A stretch of 64,000 nt of DNA from JAWAFC01 sp038890815 (GTDB lineage Archaea > Micrarchaeota > Micrarchaeia > Burarchaeales > JACRGF01): assembly GCA_038890815.1 (NCBI GenBank), contig JAWAFC010000007.1, positions 1 through 64,000 of the forward strand, in the 5' to 3' direction. Shown piece by piece: positions 44,900-53,059 of the stretch (within the stretch, counting starts at the first letter, position 1; each line of letters starts with the position of its first letter). The position numbers and the translations under genes are program-made. The notes under the pieces were generated by a model that saw only the letters and a program-made list of their open reading frames with translations, had not been told where the DNA came from and ran no database searches.

Positions 44900-47038
44900 T
44901 CAGAACTTTCCCTCAATAGTGATGAAGAAGGTCTTCAGCGGGTGCTCGGCTCCGTTTTCCACATTGAATTTTTCGTTTATTCCTTCATAACTCCCGCCTA
45001 TGCGGAATTCGCCTTTCTTAATCGGAATCAACACCAACCCTTTCAATCGCCAGCCGTAGTAATTTCCATTTTGGATTATACTGACGGGATCATCTTCGAA
45101 TCTAAACTCCTGTTCTATCCTGCCTTGCAGATACTCGCCCTCTACCACAATATACTTGCTTATCCCAAGCTCGCCTCCAACGCTGAAGCCCTCTCTCACT
45201 TTTTTATTCAGGCCATAGCCAATGCGGTATCTTTCATAAGAGCCCTTCGGTCCAAGCCAGAAAGCCGGTTTTCCGCCGATCTTCCCAATCCCAAACAGCC
45301 CAAAACTCAGCCCCGAGTTGCCACCCTCTTTGGTGAGCTCATTGCCAAAAATTGGGTCTGGCCTGGAAATTTTGGAGTAGTCCACATTTAGGTTCGGGTT
45401 CCCGAGCAAGGAGAATTTTCCTAGATAGAGCCATTTATCAGTGTGAAAGCGAACATCGACAGCGCCGCAGTCCTCCTTATCAGTTGAGTATTGTCCGGAG
45501 AGCTCGGAAAATTCTTCTCCTTTCAGCGTGAAGCGCACCCATCCATCAACTGAATTATCCTTAACTGGCGCGGTAGTTCCACTGATGTCCTGGCGGACAT
45601 TTGCATCCATGTCCTTATAGGTCACCCATGCAGCAAGTTCAGTAATCAGCCCGGGAACAGCAGCAATAATTGTGACTCCAGCCCCAAACCTGTTCCTGGC
45701 ATCCTCAGCAAGCTTTGTCAGGTCCTCCCCGAGATAAACATGCACGGAATTGACCCTGTGGTCATAGACAAGAATTCCACCGAGCGAGACTTTGCTATCC
45801 TTCGATTTCAATTGGTAAATCGGGAAGTGGATTTCAACAGGCGTGTCGCTCGAGAAAAAGCGCATCGGCGCTGGCCCTTCGCCCAGCACGGCGCTTCCAG
45901 GGGTCCACTCAACCCATTCTCCGTGACCCGCATAAATCCGCCAAGGCTGAATTGAAGGCACAGGAAGCAATTGTTCCTGTTCCTGAGCTGCTTTAACTCT
46001 GTTCGCTATATCCTCAAGCGTTTTTTTCTCCTCACCGGACAGAGCTCCTTTCTTGTCACGCAATTCCTCAAGCGTTTTCCTGTCTCTCTCAAAATCCTTC
46101 TTTTTCTCTTCCGGAAGTTTGTCAATCTCTTCAATTATCTGTTCCGCCTGGATTATCTGGCCAACCCTCTTACTTTCCTCACCCGAAATTTCCTCTTTAG
46201 GTGCGGGCTTTCCTTTTGCCTCTCCTGTTTTTTTCCCAGCAACCTCCTTCTGTTGAGGTGCAGGTGTTTCCCTTTTCCCCTGTTCACCAGTCGGTTTTCC
46301 TTTCTCTTTCGTTTCTTTTCCAGTAATCTTTTTACCAGTCGGTTTTCCTTTCTCTTCCTTCGTTTCTTTTCCAGTTGTTTCAGGAGTTTTTTGTGTTTCA
46401 GAAGTTTTGGATTTCTCGGCTGGCTCTTTGCCAAGCAGGCTTTTGACTTTTTCATATGCTTTTTTGTACCAGGGCTTGTTAGCCTCCTCAATCTCGTTTC
46501 TTAATTCCTCGATCTCCTTGCGAATTTTTTCTTGTTCTTTGGCGCTCGCAGTTTTCTTTAGCAGTGCTTCAAGCTCGGCCACTCTTTTTTCAAGCTGCGT
46601 TACTCTCTCATCAAGTTGATCAACACGCTGTTCAAGTTTGGGCTGCTTGGCATACGTAGGTGCCACCGTTGTCAAGCCAAGAATTCCGGCAAGCACATAG
46701 GGGAGCACACCACGCCCAAGAGTTGCGCCAAGAGTTGCGCCGAGTGTTGCGAGGACGCCGGGTTTGTGCTCCTCAGGGCGCTCACCACTCACAATGCGCT
46801 CATCGGATGCCCGCTCATAAACAGGTATTATTTGAAAGTTCTTGAGCAGTCTCTTGGAAATATAAACATGGCCATCTCCGATTGCGATAACACCTAGCTG
46901 CTTCCAGCGCTCAAACAGGTCATAGAGGGGCGTTTGTTTTTGAAAAGTTTGCATTTGCCTGCACAACGAGTTCTGATAGGGTCGGAATAGATGGTCGCCT
47001 CTGAGGTATGGCGGCAGATTTGTATATCCACTTCTCAC
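44900..47038 (-). CDS. Anchored coiled-coil protein with beta-barrel-like C-terminus
   Basis: 712-aa protein of no recognised family. Residues 1-105 are soluble; 110-131 are hydrophobic, ending APTYA (signal-anchor or cleavage-like); 133-165 form a coiled coil (QLDERVTQLEKRVAELEALLK); about 190-330 are Lys/Glu/Thr/Pro low-complexity and charged helices. The last 320 residues are beta-rich with alternating hydrophobics (FSVGGELGISKYIVVEGEYLQG, FRIGGSYEG) and end in FFITIEGKF, reminiscent of outer-membrane barrels ending in Phe. GTG start at 47038 after GGGAGGAG. AT-richer than neighbours. First gene of the envelope operon. Confidence 0.75.
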   Translation of the reverse strand: MRSGYTNLPPYLRGDHLFRPYQNSLCRQMQTFQKQTPLYDLFERWKQLGVIAIGDGHVYISKRLLKNFQIIPVYERASDERIVSGERPEEHKPGVLATLGATLGATLGRGVLPYVLAGILGLTTVAPTYAKQPKLEQRVDQLDERVTQLEKRVAELEALLKKTASAKEQEKIRKEIEELRNEIEEANKPWYKKAYEKVKSLLGKEPAEKSKTSETQKTPETTGKETKEEKGKPTGKKITGKETKEKGKPTGEQGKRETPAPQQKEVAGKKTGEAKGKPAPKEEISGEESKRVGQIIQAEQIIEEIDKLPEEKKKDFERDRKTLEELRDKKGALSGEEKKTLEDIANRVKAAQEQEQLLPVPSIQPWRIYAGHGEWVEWTPGSAVLGEGPAPMRFFSSDTPVEIHFPIYQLKSKDSKVSLGGILVYDHRVNSVHVYLGEDLTKLAEDARNRFGAGVTIIAAVPGLITELAAWVTYKDMDANVRQDISGTTAPVKDNSVDGWVRFTLKGEEFSELSGQYSTDKEDCGAVDVRFHTDKWLYLGKFSLLGNPNLNVDYSKISRPDPIFGNELTKEGGNSGLSFGLFGIGKIGGKPAFWLGPKGSYERYRIGYGLNKKVREGFSVGGELGISKYIVVEGEYLQGRIEQEFRFEDDPVSIIQNGNYYGWRLKGLVLIPIKKGEFRIGGSYEGINEKFNVENGAEHPLKTFFITIEGKF

Positions 47039-47073
47039 GGCATCTCCTCCCACGAGAACGAGTTGTTTATTAC

Positions 47074-47094
47074 ATACTTTTTAGTATTTAAAGC
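47074..47094. promoter_or_regulatory. Dyad and TATA box before the envelope operon
   Basis: ATACT-TTTT-AGTAT (47074-47087) is an inverted repeat that overlaps the minus-strand TATA-like TTTAAATA (about 47085-47092). A similar half-site, AATACTTTT, lies at 47170-47178. Between a PadR gene and its divergent neighbour this is a plausible operator; the function is inferred. Confidence 0.45.
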
Positions 47095-47230
47095 TATTCC
47101 CTGGCAAAATAAGGGCTTCTTTGCTTGCTGTTAAATATTTTCAAGAAAAAGAACATTCCTTCGTTTAAAAATACTTTTCGTTAGGAAATTTCAGCACACA
47201 ATTAAATATCTTGCGGAGATAAAACATTTT

Positions 47231-47539
47231 ATGGCTGAATTCTCCCCTCTTAAGCGCCTTGCACGCTCGCTGACGACCGAGAACCAGTGGCTTTATGTGC
47301 TTTCGCTATTAAACCACTCAAACATCTATGCCTATGCCATGCGAGGGGAGATTGAAAAGGAGTTCGGCTGGAAACCCAGTCTCATAACCTGCTACCTTAT
47401 CCTGTACAAGCTTGAGAAAGAGGGCTTTATCACCGGAAAGTATGAAGGGAGGCGCAAGTACTACTCAATCACCGATAAAGGAAAGAAAGCGCTTGCGAGC
47501 GCAAAGCGCTATCTTCAGGCTCTTGCGGAGAACCTGTAG
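47231..47539 (+). CDS. PadR-family transcriptional regulator
   Basis: 102-aa winged-helix protein with the PadR pattern (YVLSLLNHSNIYAYAMRGEIEKEFGWKPSLITCYLILYKLEKEGFITGKYEGRRKYYSITDKGKKAL). A TATA box AATTAAATATC is centred 26 bp before the ATG, giving a leaderless transcript. It is divergent from the envelope operon across 192 bp and is the natural candidate regulator of it. Its last 25 nt overlap the convergent ogt gene. Confidence 0.88.
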   Translation: MAEFSPLKRLARSLTTENQWLYVLSLLNHSNIYAYAMRGEIEKEFGWKPSLITCYLILYKLEKEGFITGKYEGRRKYYSITDKGKKALASAKRYLQALAENL

Positions 47540-47805
47540 CCTTCCCGCTCCAACAACTTTTTCTTCTTGGCACTTCCGCCCTTTCCGCTGTATCCTCCCG
47601 CGCTTCCATCACTCCTGATAACTCTGTGGCATGGGATGAGCAATGGGAAGGGGTTCTTAGCGAGCGCATTCCCCACCGCCCTTGCTGCTTTTGGCCTTCC
47701 AACCCTTTTTGCGATCTCCGCGTAGCTTGCAGTTTTTCCTTTCGGGATTTTCGCCGTTTCGAGTAGCACGCGCGTCTCAAATGCTGTGAGTCCGCACCCC
47801 GCCAA
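47515..47805 (-). CDS. ogt: Methylated-DNA cysteine methyltransferase (Ogt domain only)
   Basis: 96-aa alkyltransferase C-terminal domain with the active-site PCHRVI and the helix-turn-helix KTASYAEIAKRVGRPKAARAVGNALAKNPFPLL. The usual N-terminal RNase H-like domain is absent. The only suitable start is a TTG at 47805, overlapping the DHH gene by 29 nt. It repairs O6-alkylguanine by transferring the alkyl group to its Cys. The catalytic Cys is present, so it is not an ATL protein. Confidence 0.85.
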   Translation of the reverse strand: MAGCGLTAFETRVLLETAKIPKGKTASYAEIAKRVGRPKAARAVGNALAKNPFPLLIPCHRVIRSDGSAGGYSGKGGSAKKKKLLEREGYRFSARA

Positions 47806-48742
47806 TTTTTTTCTTAACAATCTCAACGCACCGCGCGAGCGCTGCCTCGAGCTTCCCTTTCTCAATGCCGTTCGCCCCCGCGGCGTTCGCGTGTCCGCCG
47901 CCGCTCCCGCCAAATTCTCTGCCCACCTCAGCCATAACCTCTGCCAGATTAACTTCGACCCTGTGCGCGCTTTTCTGTCTCGCCGAAATTCGGCCGCCTC
48001 CCTCGGCCTCGCACCCCACGAAAGCGAAATCGGCCCCGAGCTCCACGAGCGCGGTGGCAGCGCCGGCTTCAAAGGCTCCCACCACGGAGGTTACAGCGAG
48101 CACGTCGCCTTGTTCGCCCAACCTCTCTATCTTCGCCCTCTGCGCCGCTTTAAGCATCGCGAGCCTCTGCGACAGGTCGGCCGGCACATCGAGCATGGCG
48201 AGCGCTTGGGGGTATGCCAGGCCACTTCTCTCAAGCAGCTCGCCAGCATATTTCAATGTGCGTGCGCTCGCGCTTTTGAAACCCGCCGAATCTGCCAGAA
48301 TGCCCGCGAGCAACAGGGTGGAGGTTTGTCTATCAAGCCTTTGTTTCCTCAGCGCGTGGTATATCAGCTCGCAAGTGGCATTGAAGGAATTGTCGCAGAA
48401 CCACCGCCTCGCGCGCACCGAGTCCTTATGCCGAGAGTGGTGATCGATGACTGCCGTGAAAACCGCCGAGCGGAATTTCTGGGCGAGCATGCTTTTTGCA
48501 TTGGCATCGACTGCAATGACTGCATCGTACTCGGGCGGAAGCTCGTCAACAGCTAGGCCAAGAGTGGTCAGCAAGTGCCTCGCGGGCGAGGTCAGGGTAT
48601 CCGATGCCACCGCGCGCGCTCCATCCCCAAGAAATCTTTTGAGCGCGAGCGCAGCAGCGACCGCATCCACATCGGCGAGGCTGTGCATGAGGAGGACAAC
48701 TTTCTTCTTCCTCAGGCTTTTCAGGAAGGTGAGCAGGTTCAA
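47777..48742 (-). CDS. DHH-family phosphoesterase
   Basis: 321-aa DHH/DHHA1 protein. Motif I is HSLADVDAVAAALAL (HxxADVDA), motif II AVDAN, and the DHH motif is VIDHHSRH. The C-terminal DHHA1 domain has GSGGGHANAAGA. Related to NrnA-type nanoRNases and cyclic dinucleotide phosphodiesterases; substrate unknown. TTG start at 48742 overlaps the prefoldin stop as TTGA. Confidence 0.9.
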   Translation of the reverse strand: MNLLTFLKSLRKKKVVLLMHSLADVDAVAAALALKRFLGDGARAVASDTLTSPARHLLTTLGLAVDELPPEYDAVIAVDANAKSMLAQKFRSAVFTAVIDHHSRHKDSVRARRWFCDNSFNATCELIYHALRKQRLDRQTSTLLLAGILADSAGFKSASARTLKYAGELLERSGLAYPQALAMLDVPADLSQRLAMLKAAQRAKIERLGEQGDVLAVTSVVGAFEAGAATALVELGADFAFVGCEAEGGGRISARQKSAHRVEVNLAEVMAEVGREFGGSGGGHANAAGANGIEKGKLEAALARCVEIVKKKIGGVRTHSI

Positions 48743-49083
48743 CCCGCAGCACCGCTGCCCAGCGCCTGTTCTATTTCTGCCCTGAGCTCGTTGAGGCGCT
48801 CTCTCAGCTTTTCCTCCTGTCGCGTGAGCGCGTTGAGGCGCACTCCCAGCAGCTCCTTTTTTTCAGCTAGGTCCTTTTCGGCCTCTTCCTTTGTTGAGGC
48901 CACAAGCAGCGTTCCAACCGAGCGATAGATCGGGCCCTTGGTTTTCTTGAGCTCCTCGCCGGCCTCGGCGATCTCATCGAGCTGTGCCTGCACGCTCTGC
49001 TTCTGTAGCAGTGTCATCTGAAGCTGATTCTGCAGATTCCGGAATTCTCCAATCCGCTGCTCCATCTCCTTCGAAACCTGCAC
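48739..49083 (-). CDS. pfdB: Prefoldin subunit beta
   Basis: 114-aa chaperone subunit with two coiled-coil helices flanking a beta hairpin (YRSVGTLLVASTKEEAEKDLAEKKELLGVRLNALTRQEEKLRERLNELR). It joins the alpha subunit (not in the window) in the jellyfish-shaped hexamer that passes unfolded proteins to the thermosome. The GTG at 49083 has GAGGTGA upstream; a TTG one codon earlier is possible. Confidence 0.92.
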   Translation of the reverse strand: MQVSKEMEQRIGEFRNLQNQLQMTLLQKQSVQAQLDEIAEAGEELKKTKGPIYRSVGTLLVASTKEEAEKDLAEKKELLGVRLNALTRQEEKLRERLNELRAEIEQALGSGAAG

Positions 49084-49090
49084 CAAACAA

Positions 49091-49333
49091 TCACCTCTTT
49101 GCAACCATGATGGCTGCGCGCGCAACCTGCAGGAGCCTCATGGCCGCATTCGTGCTTGCCCGCAGCGAGGCCAAGTCGCTCGCGCTTAACCTCACGATGA
49201 GCATGTGCCCTTTGGTCTCAGCGCTGCCCTCGCTTTTGGCGCGAAAGCCGAGCTCCTTCCTCAGCGATTTTGCGGCGATCTCGGCCTCCCGCTCGCTCGC
49301 AAACGGCACGCGCATCTCCACCTCAAACTCCAT
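49091..49333 (-). CDS. pcc1: KEOPS complex subunit Pcc1
   Basis: 80-aa protein of the Pcc1/CTAG family: MEFEVEMRVPFASEREAEIAAKSLRKELG and LIVRLSASDLASLRASTNAAMRLLQVARAAI. It is the dimerising subunit of the KEOPS machine for the tRNA t6A modification. The ATG at 49333 overlaps the Brix gene by 11 nt. Confidence 0.88.
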   Translation of the reverse strand: MEFEVEMRVPFASEREAEIAAKSLRKELGFRAKSEGSAETKGHMLIVRLSASDLASLRASTNAAMRLLQVARAAIMVAKR

Positions 49334-49790
49334 GTGCCTTTCTATAAACAACTTTCATTAAAAGGATTTGTTTTCCCCTCCATTCGAATGAGAGCGTTTC
49401 CCCATCTGCGGTCACAGTGAGCACATCTTCCTCGCACTCCACGGGTTCAAAATCGAACAGCTCGGCAAGCTCGCCAGCCATTTTGCCCGCCAATATCGCA
49501 CCCTCTGCGCTGACCTTCTTCCCCTTTCCGCTCAGCCCAACGATTTCAATCTCGGGATGGAGCCACCTCCACACGCGCCCGGTGCTCATGAAAACGAGCC
49601 TGCGAGGCTTTCCCCCCTCTTCGTACACTAACAGCGCGCGCGTTTTCCCCAGCTGTCTGGCCCTTTTCGCCACTTCCTCTATCCCCTTCCTCCCTCTATT
49701 TTCGTGAATGGAGTTCGGCAGAATGCTCGCGAGTAGCTTGCAGAAGCGCCTTGTTTCGATAGAGGGGTTCCGGCTTGTGGTGATGTACAT
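49323..49790 (-). CDS. Brix-domain ribosome biogenesis protein
   Basis: 155-aa archaeal Brix/Imp4-like protein. It starts with MYITTSRNPSIETRRFCKLLASILPNS, the conserved archaeal Brix opening, and continues with VYEEGGKPRRLVFMSTG. It acts in rRNA processing. Its location among Rpo12, L37Ae, Pcc1, exosome and prefoldin genes is the standard archaeal arrangement. Confidence 0.92.
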   Translation of the reverse strand: MYITTSRNPSIETRRFCKLLASILPNSIHENRGRKGIEEVAKRARQLGKTRALLVYEEGGKPRRLVFMSTGRVWRWLHPEIEIVGLSGKGKKVSAEGAILAGKMAGELAELFDFEPVECEEDVLTVTADGETLSFEWRGKQILLMKVVYRKAHGV

Positions 49791-49803
49791 AGAGAGTGAA
49801 CGG

Positions 49804-49935
49804 CTAGTCAGTTTTGACTTCCTTCGCAATCGGCGGGCGGGTCTTGAACAGCACACGGCAGGCGCAGTAAGGGCAGCGCACGAAGTTTGGGTCGAGCTCC
49901 TTGACTTCCTTCTTGCATTTCCAGCAGCGGTACAT
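49804..49935 (-). CDS. rpoP: RNA polymerase subunit P (Rpo12)
   Basis: 43-aa zinc-ribbon subunit: YRCWKCKKEVKELDPNFVRCPYCACRVLFKTRPP, with four Cys for zinc. The ATG at 49935 has GGTGGTGGG directly upstream and lies 8 nt after the L37Ae stop. Confidence 0.95.
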   Translation of the reverse strand: MYRCWKCKKEVKELDPNFVRCPYCACRVLFKTRPPIAKEVKTD

Positions 49936-49943
49936 CCCACCAC

Positions 49944-50186
49944 CTACTTCTTGGGCGCCTGCTCTTCGATCAGGCGCCGCGCGGCCTCGCCAACAGGCGT
50001 GCTCGCGGCGTAGGCTCCGCCGGCAAATCTCGTTCCGCATGCCCTGCATTCCCATATGGCGTAGCCCTGCCTGCGCACCTTCTTTTTCCCACAGGTTGGG
50101 CAGACATAGCGCGCCCGCTTTGCAGCGTTGGCAGCGGCCGCAAGTTTTCTTATCTCAGCGCCGAAACGAACGTGAGCCTTGGCCAT
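49944..50186 (-). CDS. rpl37ae: 50S ribosomal protein L37Ae
   Basis: 80-aa zinc-ribbon ribosomal protein: CPTCGKKKVRRQGYAIWECRACGTRFAGGAY. Start codon is ATG; the ending EEQAPKK is normal. 30 nt separate it from rrp42. Confidence 0.97.
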   Translation of the reverse strand: MAKAHVRFGAEIRKLAAAANAAKRARYVCPTCGKKKVRRQGYAIWECRACGTRFAGGAYAASTPVGEAARRLIEEQAPKK

Positions 50187-50216
50187 GTCATCATCTTTCG
50201 CAGACTATTATTAAAT

Positions 50217-50987
50217 TTATATCAGCGCGCGGAGCTCGTTGCCCTTGGCAAGCGCCAGATCGAACAGGTAGTCCAGCTCGGCCCGTGTGAACCCGCCCTT
50301 CCCTCCCTTCTGTATGGCACACACGCTTTTCTCCGTTGTCGCTATGGTGATGCGACCGTCCATGGCCGTCTCTTCATCGAGGTTTGGATCCAGCAGCAGC
50401 GCATTGCCGATTTTGGCAAAAGTCGTAGTGACGACCTTGTTACCGAGCTTGAGCTCCCCGCTGTACTCCCCCCGCACAATCTCTCCTCCCTCGATCTTTG
50501 GAAATTTCGTGTTGGCAAGCGCAGCCATGGCAGCGAGCGCGCTTGCATCGATGAAATTCCCATCATGGTCGAGCACATACAGGTCGATGTAAAGCGCGAG
50601 CACTTTCCCCTCATCCAGGTAAAAAGACTTAAGGTCGATGACATTGGCACTTCTTATCCCCCTATCCACCACCCGCGCGAGCTCGATGCTCCTCTCATCT
50701 GGGGGGCCGGGCTCGAACGTCGGCGAGGCGAGGGGGAGCAGCTCGCTGTTCGTCGACAGCACGCCCTCATCGGGCCTGTCCTTAAATGGCGTGGTGACAT
50801 CGAACTTTATTCCCGCCAGCACCTGTGTTTTTCCCCATTTCACTCTCGCGGAGCCTTCTGTGGAGGTCAGCACGCCCTTCTCCACTGTGATGGGCCTGAA
50901 AGCATCAAACGCCCTGTCATCCACGCGCTTTCCGGCTTTCACGAGGTCGCGCACATAGTCCTTTTTCAGTTCATCCAGTATCTCCAT
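50217..50987 (-). CDS. rrp42: Exosome subunit Rrp42
   Basis: 256-aa RNase PH-fold subunit, catalytically silent partner of Rrp41 in the hexameric ring. Conserved: DGRAFDAFRPI-like start (VDDRAFDAFRPITVEKGVL), GSARVKWGKTQVLAGIKFDV and NGNFIDASALAAMAAL. Its ATG shares one base with the Rrp41 stop (TGATG). Confidence 0.97.
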   Translation of the reverse strand: MEILDELKKDYVRDLVKAGKRVDDRAFDAFRPITVEKGVLTSTEGSARVKWGKTQVLAGIKFDVTTPFKDRPDEGVLSTNSELLPLASPTFEPGPPDERSIELARVVDRGIRSANVIDLKSFYLDEGKVLALYIDLYVLDHDGNFIDASALAAMAALANTKFPKIEGGEIVRGEYSGELKLGNKVVTTTFAKIGNALLLDPNLDEETAMDGRITIATTEKSVCAIQKGGKGGFTRAELDYLFDLALAKGNELRALI

Positions 50988-51703
50988 CAGATCACTCTCT
51001 CATAAACACGCTTGAGCGCAGCGACCTGGAGGCTATTGATATATTTGGCCGCGGCCATTCCCATGTCGATGGCTTTCGTGAGCTCCTCTTTTGTCATCTC
51101 GCCATCCATCTGCAGCAGCAGCACCTCGTTGTTGCGCGCTGCAATCGCCATGGGCACATCGGCCTCGCCATAGTTGTCCTCCATTTTGTTGCAGTCTATG
51201 ACGATCTGCCCATCTATCTTCCCAGCGGCTACCGCCGCCACCATATCCTTCATCGGGATGCCGGCGTTGGCGAGCGCCACACTCGCCGCAGTTATGCCCG
51301 CACACCGCGTGCCGCCATCGGCCTGCAGCACCTCGATGAAGATGTTTATCTCGGTTTTCGGAAAATGCTCCGTCATGATGACGTTTTCGAAAACTTCGCG
51401 GATGACCTTTGATAGCTCGGTGCTGCGCCTGTTTGGTCCCGGCTTGCCGTGCTCCTCGAGGGAGGCGAACGGGCTCATCATATATCTGCATCTCACTACA
51501 GCTCTATATGGATTCGTCTCGTGCCTGGGCACGCACTCCTTAGGCCCATACACAGCTGCCAGCACCTTGTTGGTCCCCCACTCAATGTAGCACGAGCCTT
51601 CGGCCTTGTGCAGCACGCCCGCCTCTATCTTCAATGGCCTGAGCTCGTCCGGCTTCCGCCCATCAACGCGCCTTCCATCAACGATGAGCTTTGGCTTTTC
51701 CAT
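50987..51703 (-). CDS. rrp41: Exosome catalytic subunit Rrp41
   Basis: 238-aa phosphorolytic RNase. DGRRVDGRKPDELRPLKIEAGVL, the RNA-binding ERRGPNRRSTELSKVI-like segment (KPGPNRRSTELSKVIREVF) and DGGTRCAGITAASVALANAG are present, with the active-site Asp region EADVPMAIA. ATG at 51703 follows GGGTGAG and overlaps rrp4 by 26 nt. Confidence 0.97.
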   Translation of the reverse strand: MEKPKLIVDGRRVDGRKPDELRPLKIEAGVLHKAEGSCYIEWGTNKVLAAVYGPKECVPRHETNPYRAVVRCRYMMSPFASLEEHGKPGPNRRSTELSKVIREVFENVIMTEHFPKTEINIFIEVLQADGGTRCAGITAASVALANAGIPMKDMVAAVAAGKIDGQIVIDCNKMEDNYGEADVPMAIAARNNEVLLLQMDGEMTKEELTKAIDMGMAAAKYINSLQVAALKRVYERVI

Positions 51704-52319
51704 GCATCTCACCCTCTTGCCTCAGAAACTCGGCCATTCTGTCGGTGAGTCCTTTCGTGTGCGCTTCCTTCTCTATTTTTAGGAGCGCTTGAGTGGCAAG
51801 CGATGTGTTGCCCCCCTTTATCCACGCGCGTCCGTTATTTCCGATAATAATCTCGCTCTTCGTCGCCTCACGGATGAGGTTGAGCATTGAGCGCTTCCTC
51901 CCTATCACCCTCGGCACCTTGGCCGCGGTGATCTCAACAATCTCCCCCCCGACAAGTTTTCTGGCCTCGACCAGCTGCACGTTATTGACCTCATCCACCC
52001 CTTTCACGCGCGCTACGATGACATCCCCAAGTCGGAACTCGTCTCGCGTCTCCTTCGTGGACAGGAAGCCGCGGTAGGCGCTCTTGATCTCCACGGTATA
52101 GCCCGCGAACTTCACTTCCTCCACAACGCCCACCACAATGTCATCGATGGCAGGGATGTACGGTCCACACAGGGGCACGAGCCGTAGCTCCTCCTCATTA
52201 AACAGCGCGAGGATGCTCGAGTAGGTCTTGCCTCCCTCAACGTATGCGCCTGGGATATATTTGGGCGCGTCGAATAGCTTCTCGCCCGGCACGACTATTT
52301 TGGCGACGAGTTCAGCCAA
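51678..52319 (-). CDS. rrp4: Exosome RNA-binding subunit Rrp4
   Basis: 213-aa cap protein with N-terminal, S1 and KH domains. The S1 region is GVVEEVKFAGYTVEIKSAYRGFL, the KH region VPRVIGRKRSMLNLIREATKSEIIIGNNGRAWIKG. It selects poly(A)-rich RNA for the Rrp41-Rrp42 ring. It lies 12 nt after SBDS. Confidence 0.97.
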   Translation of the reverse strand: MAELVAKIVVPGEKLFDAPKYIPGAYVEGGKTYSSILALFNEEELRLVPLCGPYIPAIDDIVVGVVEEVKFAGYTVEIKSAYRGFLSTKETRDEFRLGDVIVARVKGVDEVNNVQLVEARKLVGGEIVEITAAKVPRVIGRKRSMLNLIREATKSEIIIGNNGRAWIKGGNTSLATQALLKIEKEAHTKGLTDRMAEFLRQEGEMHGKAKAHR

Positions 52320-52331
52320 ACGATCACCTTT

Positions 52332-53024
52332 TCATTTCACCACTTTTGTTTCGGCCCGCCCGCCCGTCAGCTTGTTTATCCTGTCATAAAACTCCCCTTG
52401 CACGCCTGCCGGCATTTCGAGCAGAGCGATGAGGTCGCCGCTCGGTTGCCACTCCTCCTTCTGCAGTCCGTATGCCTTGAGCATGCCGTATGCTTTCTGA
52501 GCGAACTCGGCTGGCACCTTCACCGCAATGCGCGTTTTCTCGAACCGCAGGGGCAGGACGAGGCGCAATGCCTTCAGCACTTCCTCGACCTGTGCCTCTG
52601 CGTCCTTGAACGGGTCGATGCGCACGCGCGCCTCCTCCATCGCTTTCTCTATCCTATGGGGAGGGTGTGGCGCGCCCGTGCGCGGATCGATGCACTCCCG
52701 CGCGAGTATCGCAACGATTTTTTTCCTCTTCTCCTCCAGCATTTCCCTTCTCTGCTCGGTGGTCAGCTGAAGCTCGCCCTTTTTGAGGATCACCTCCGCG
52801 ATCTTGTAGATGTCGGTGGTGCCAAACGCCTTTTTCACCTCCTCGGCTTTGTGCCTCTCCCCCTTTCTCGCATTCTCGAACACTTCCTCAGCAACGAGCA
52901 CGTTGGTCAGATCGGGCTTCCTCCCCGTCCTGTAGAGGAAGGCGAGGTTTGGGTCCACGAGGAGCTCAAACCTCTTCCCATGGTGCTCGATGTGGGCCAC
53001 CACGGCCCCCTCGAGAGTTGTCAT
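52332..53024 (-). CDS. sdo1: Ribosome maturation protein SBDS
   Basis: 230-aa SBDS homolog: AHIEHHGKRFELLVDPNLAFLYRTG, EVFENARKGERHKAEEVKKAFGTTD and QLTTEQRREMLEEKRKKIVAILARECIDPRTGAPHPPHRIEKAMEEA are typical. It releases anti-association factor aIF6 from the large subunit. The ATG at 53024 gives the usual N-terminus; a TTG at 53063 overlapping the psmA stop would add 13 residues. Confidence 0.96.
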   Translation of the reverse strand: MTTLEGAVVAHIEHHGKRFELLVDPNLAFLYRTGRKPDLTNVLVAEEVFENARKGERHKAEEVKKAFGTTDIYKIAEVILKKGELQLTTEQRREMLEEKRKKIVAILARECIDPRTGAPHPPHRIEKAMEEARVRIDPFKDAEAQVEEVLKALRLVLPLRFEKTRIAVKVPAEFAQKAYGMLKAYGLQKEEWQPSGDLIALLEMPAGVQGEFYDRINKLTGGRAETKVVK

Positions 53025-53059
53025 ACAGCCACTCAATCCGCGAAAATGCGTGAGCGGAA

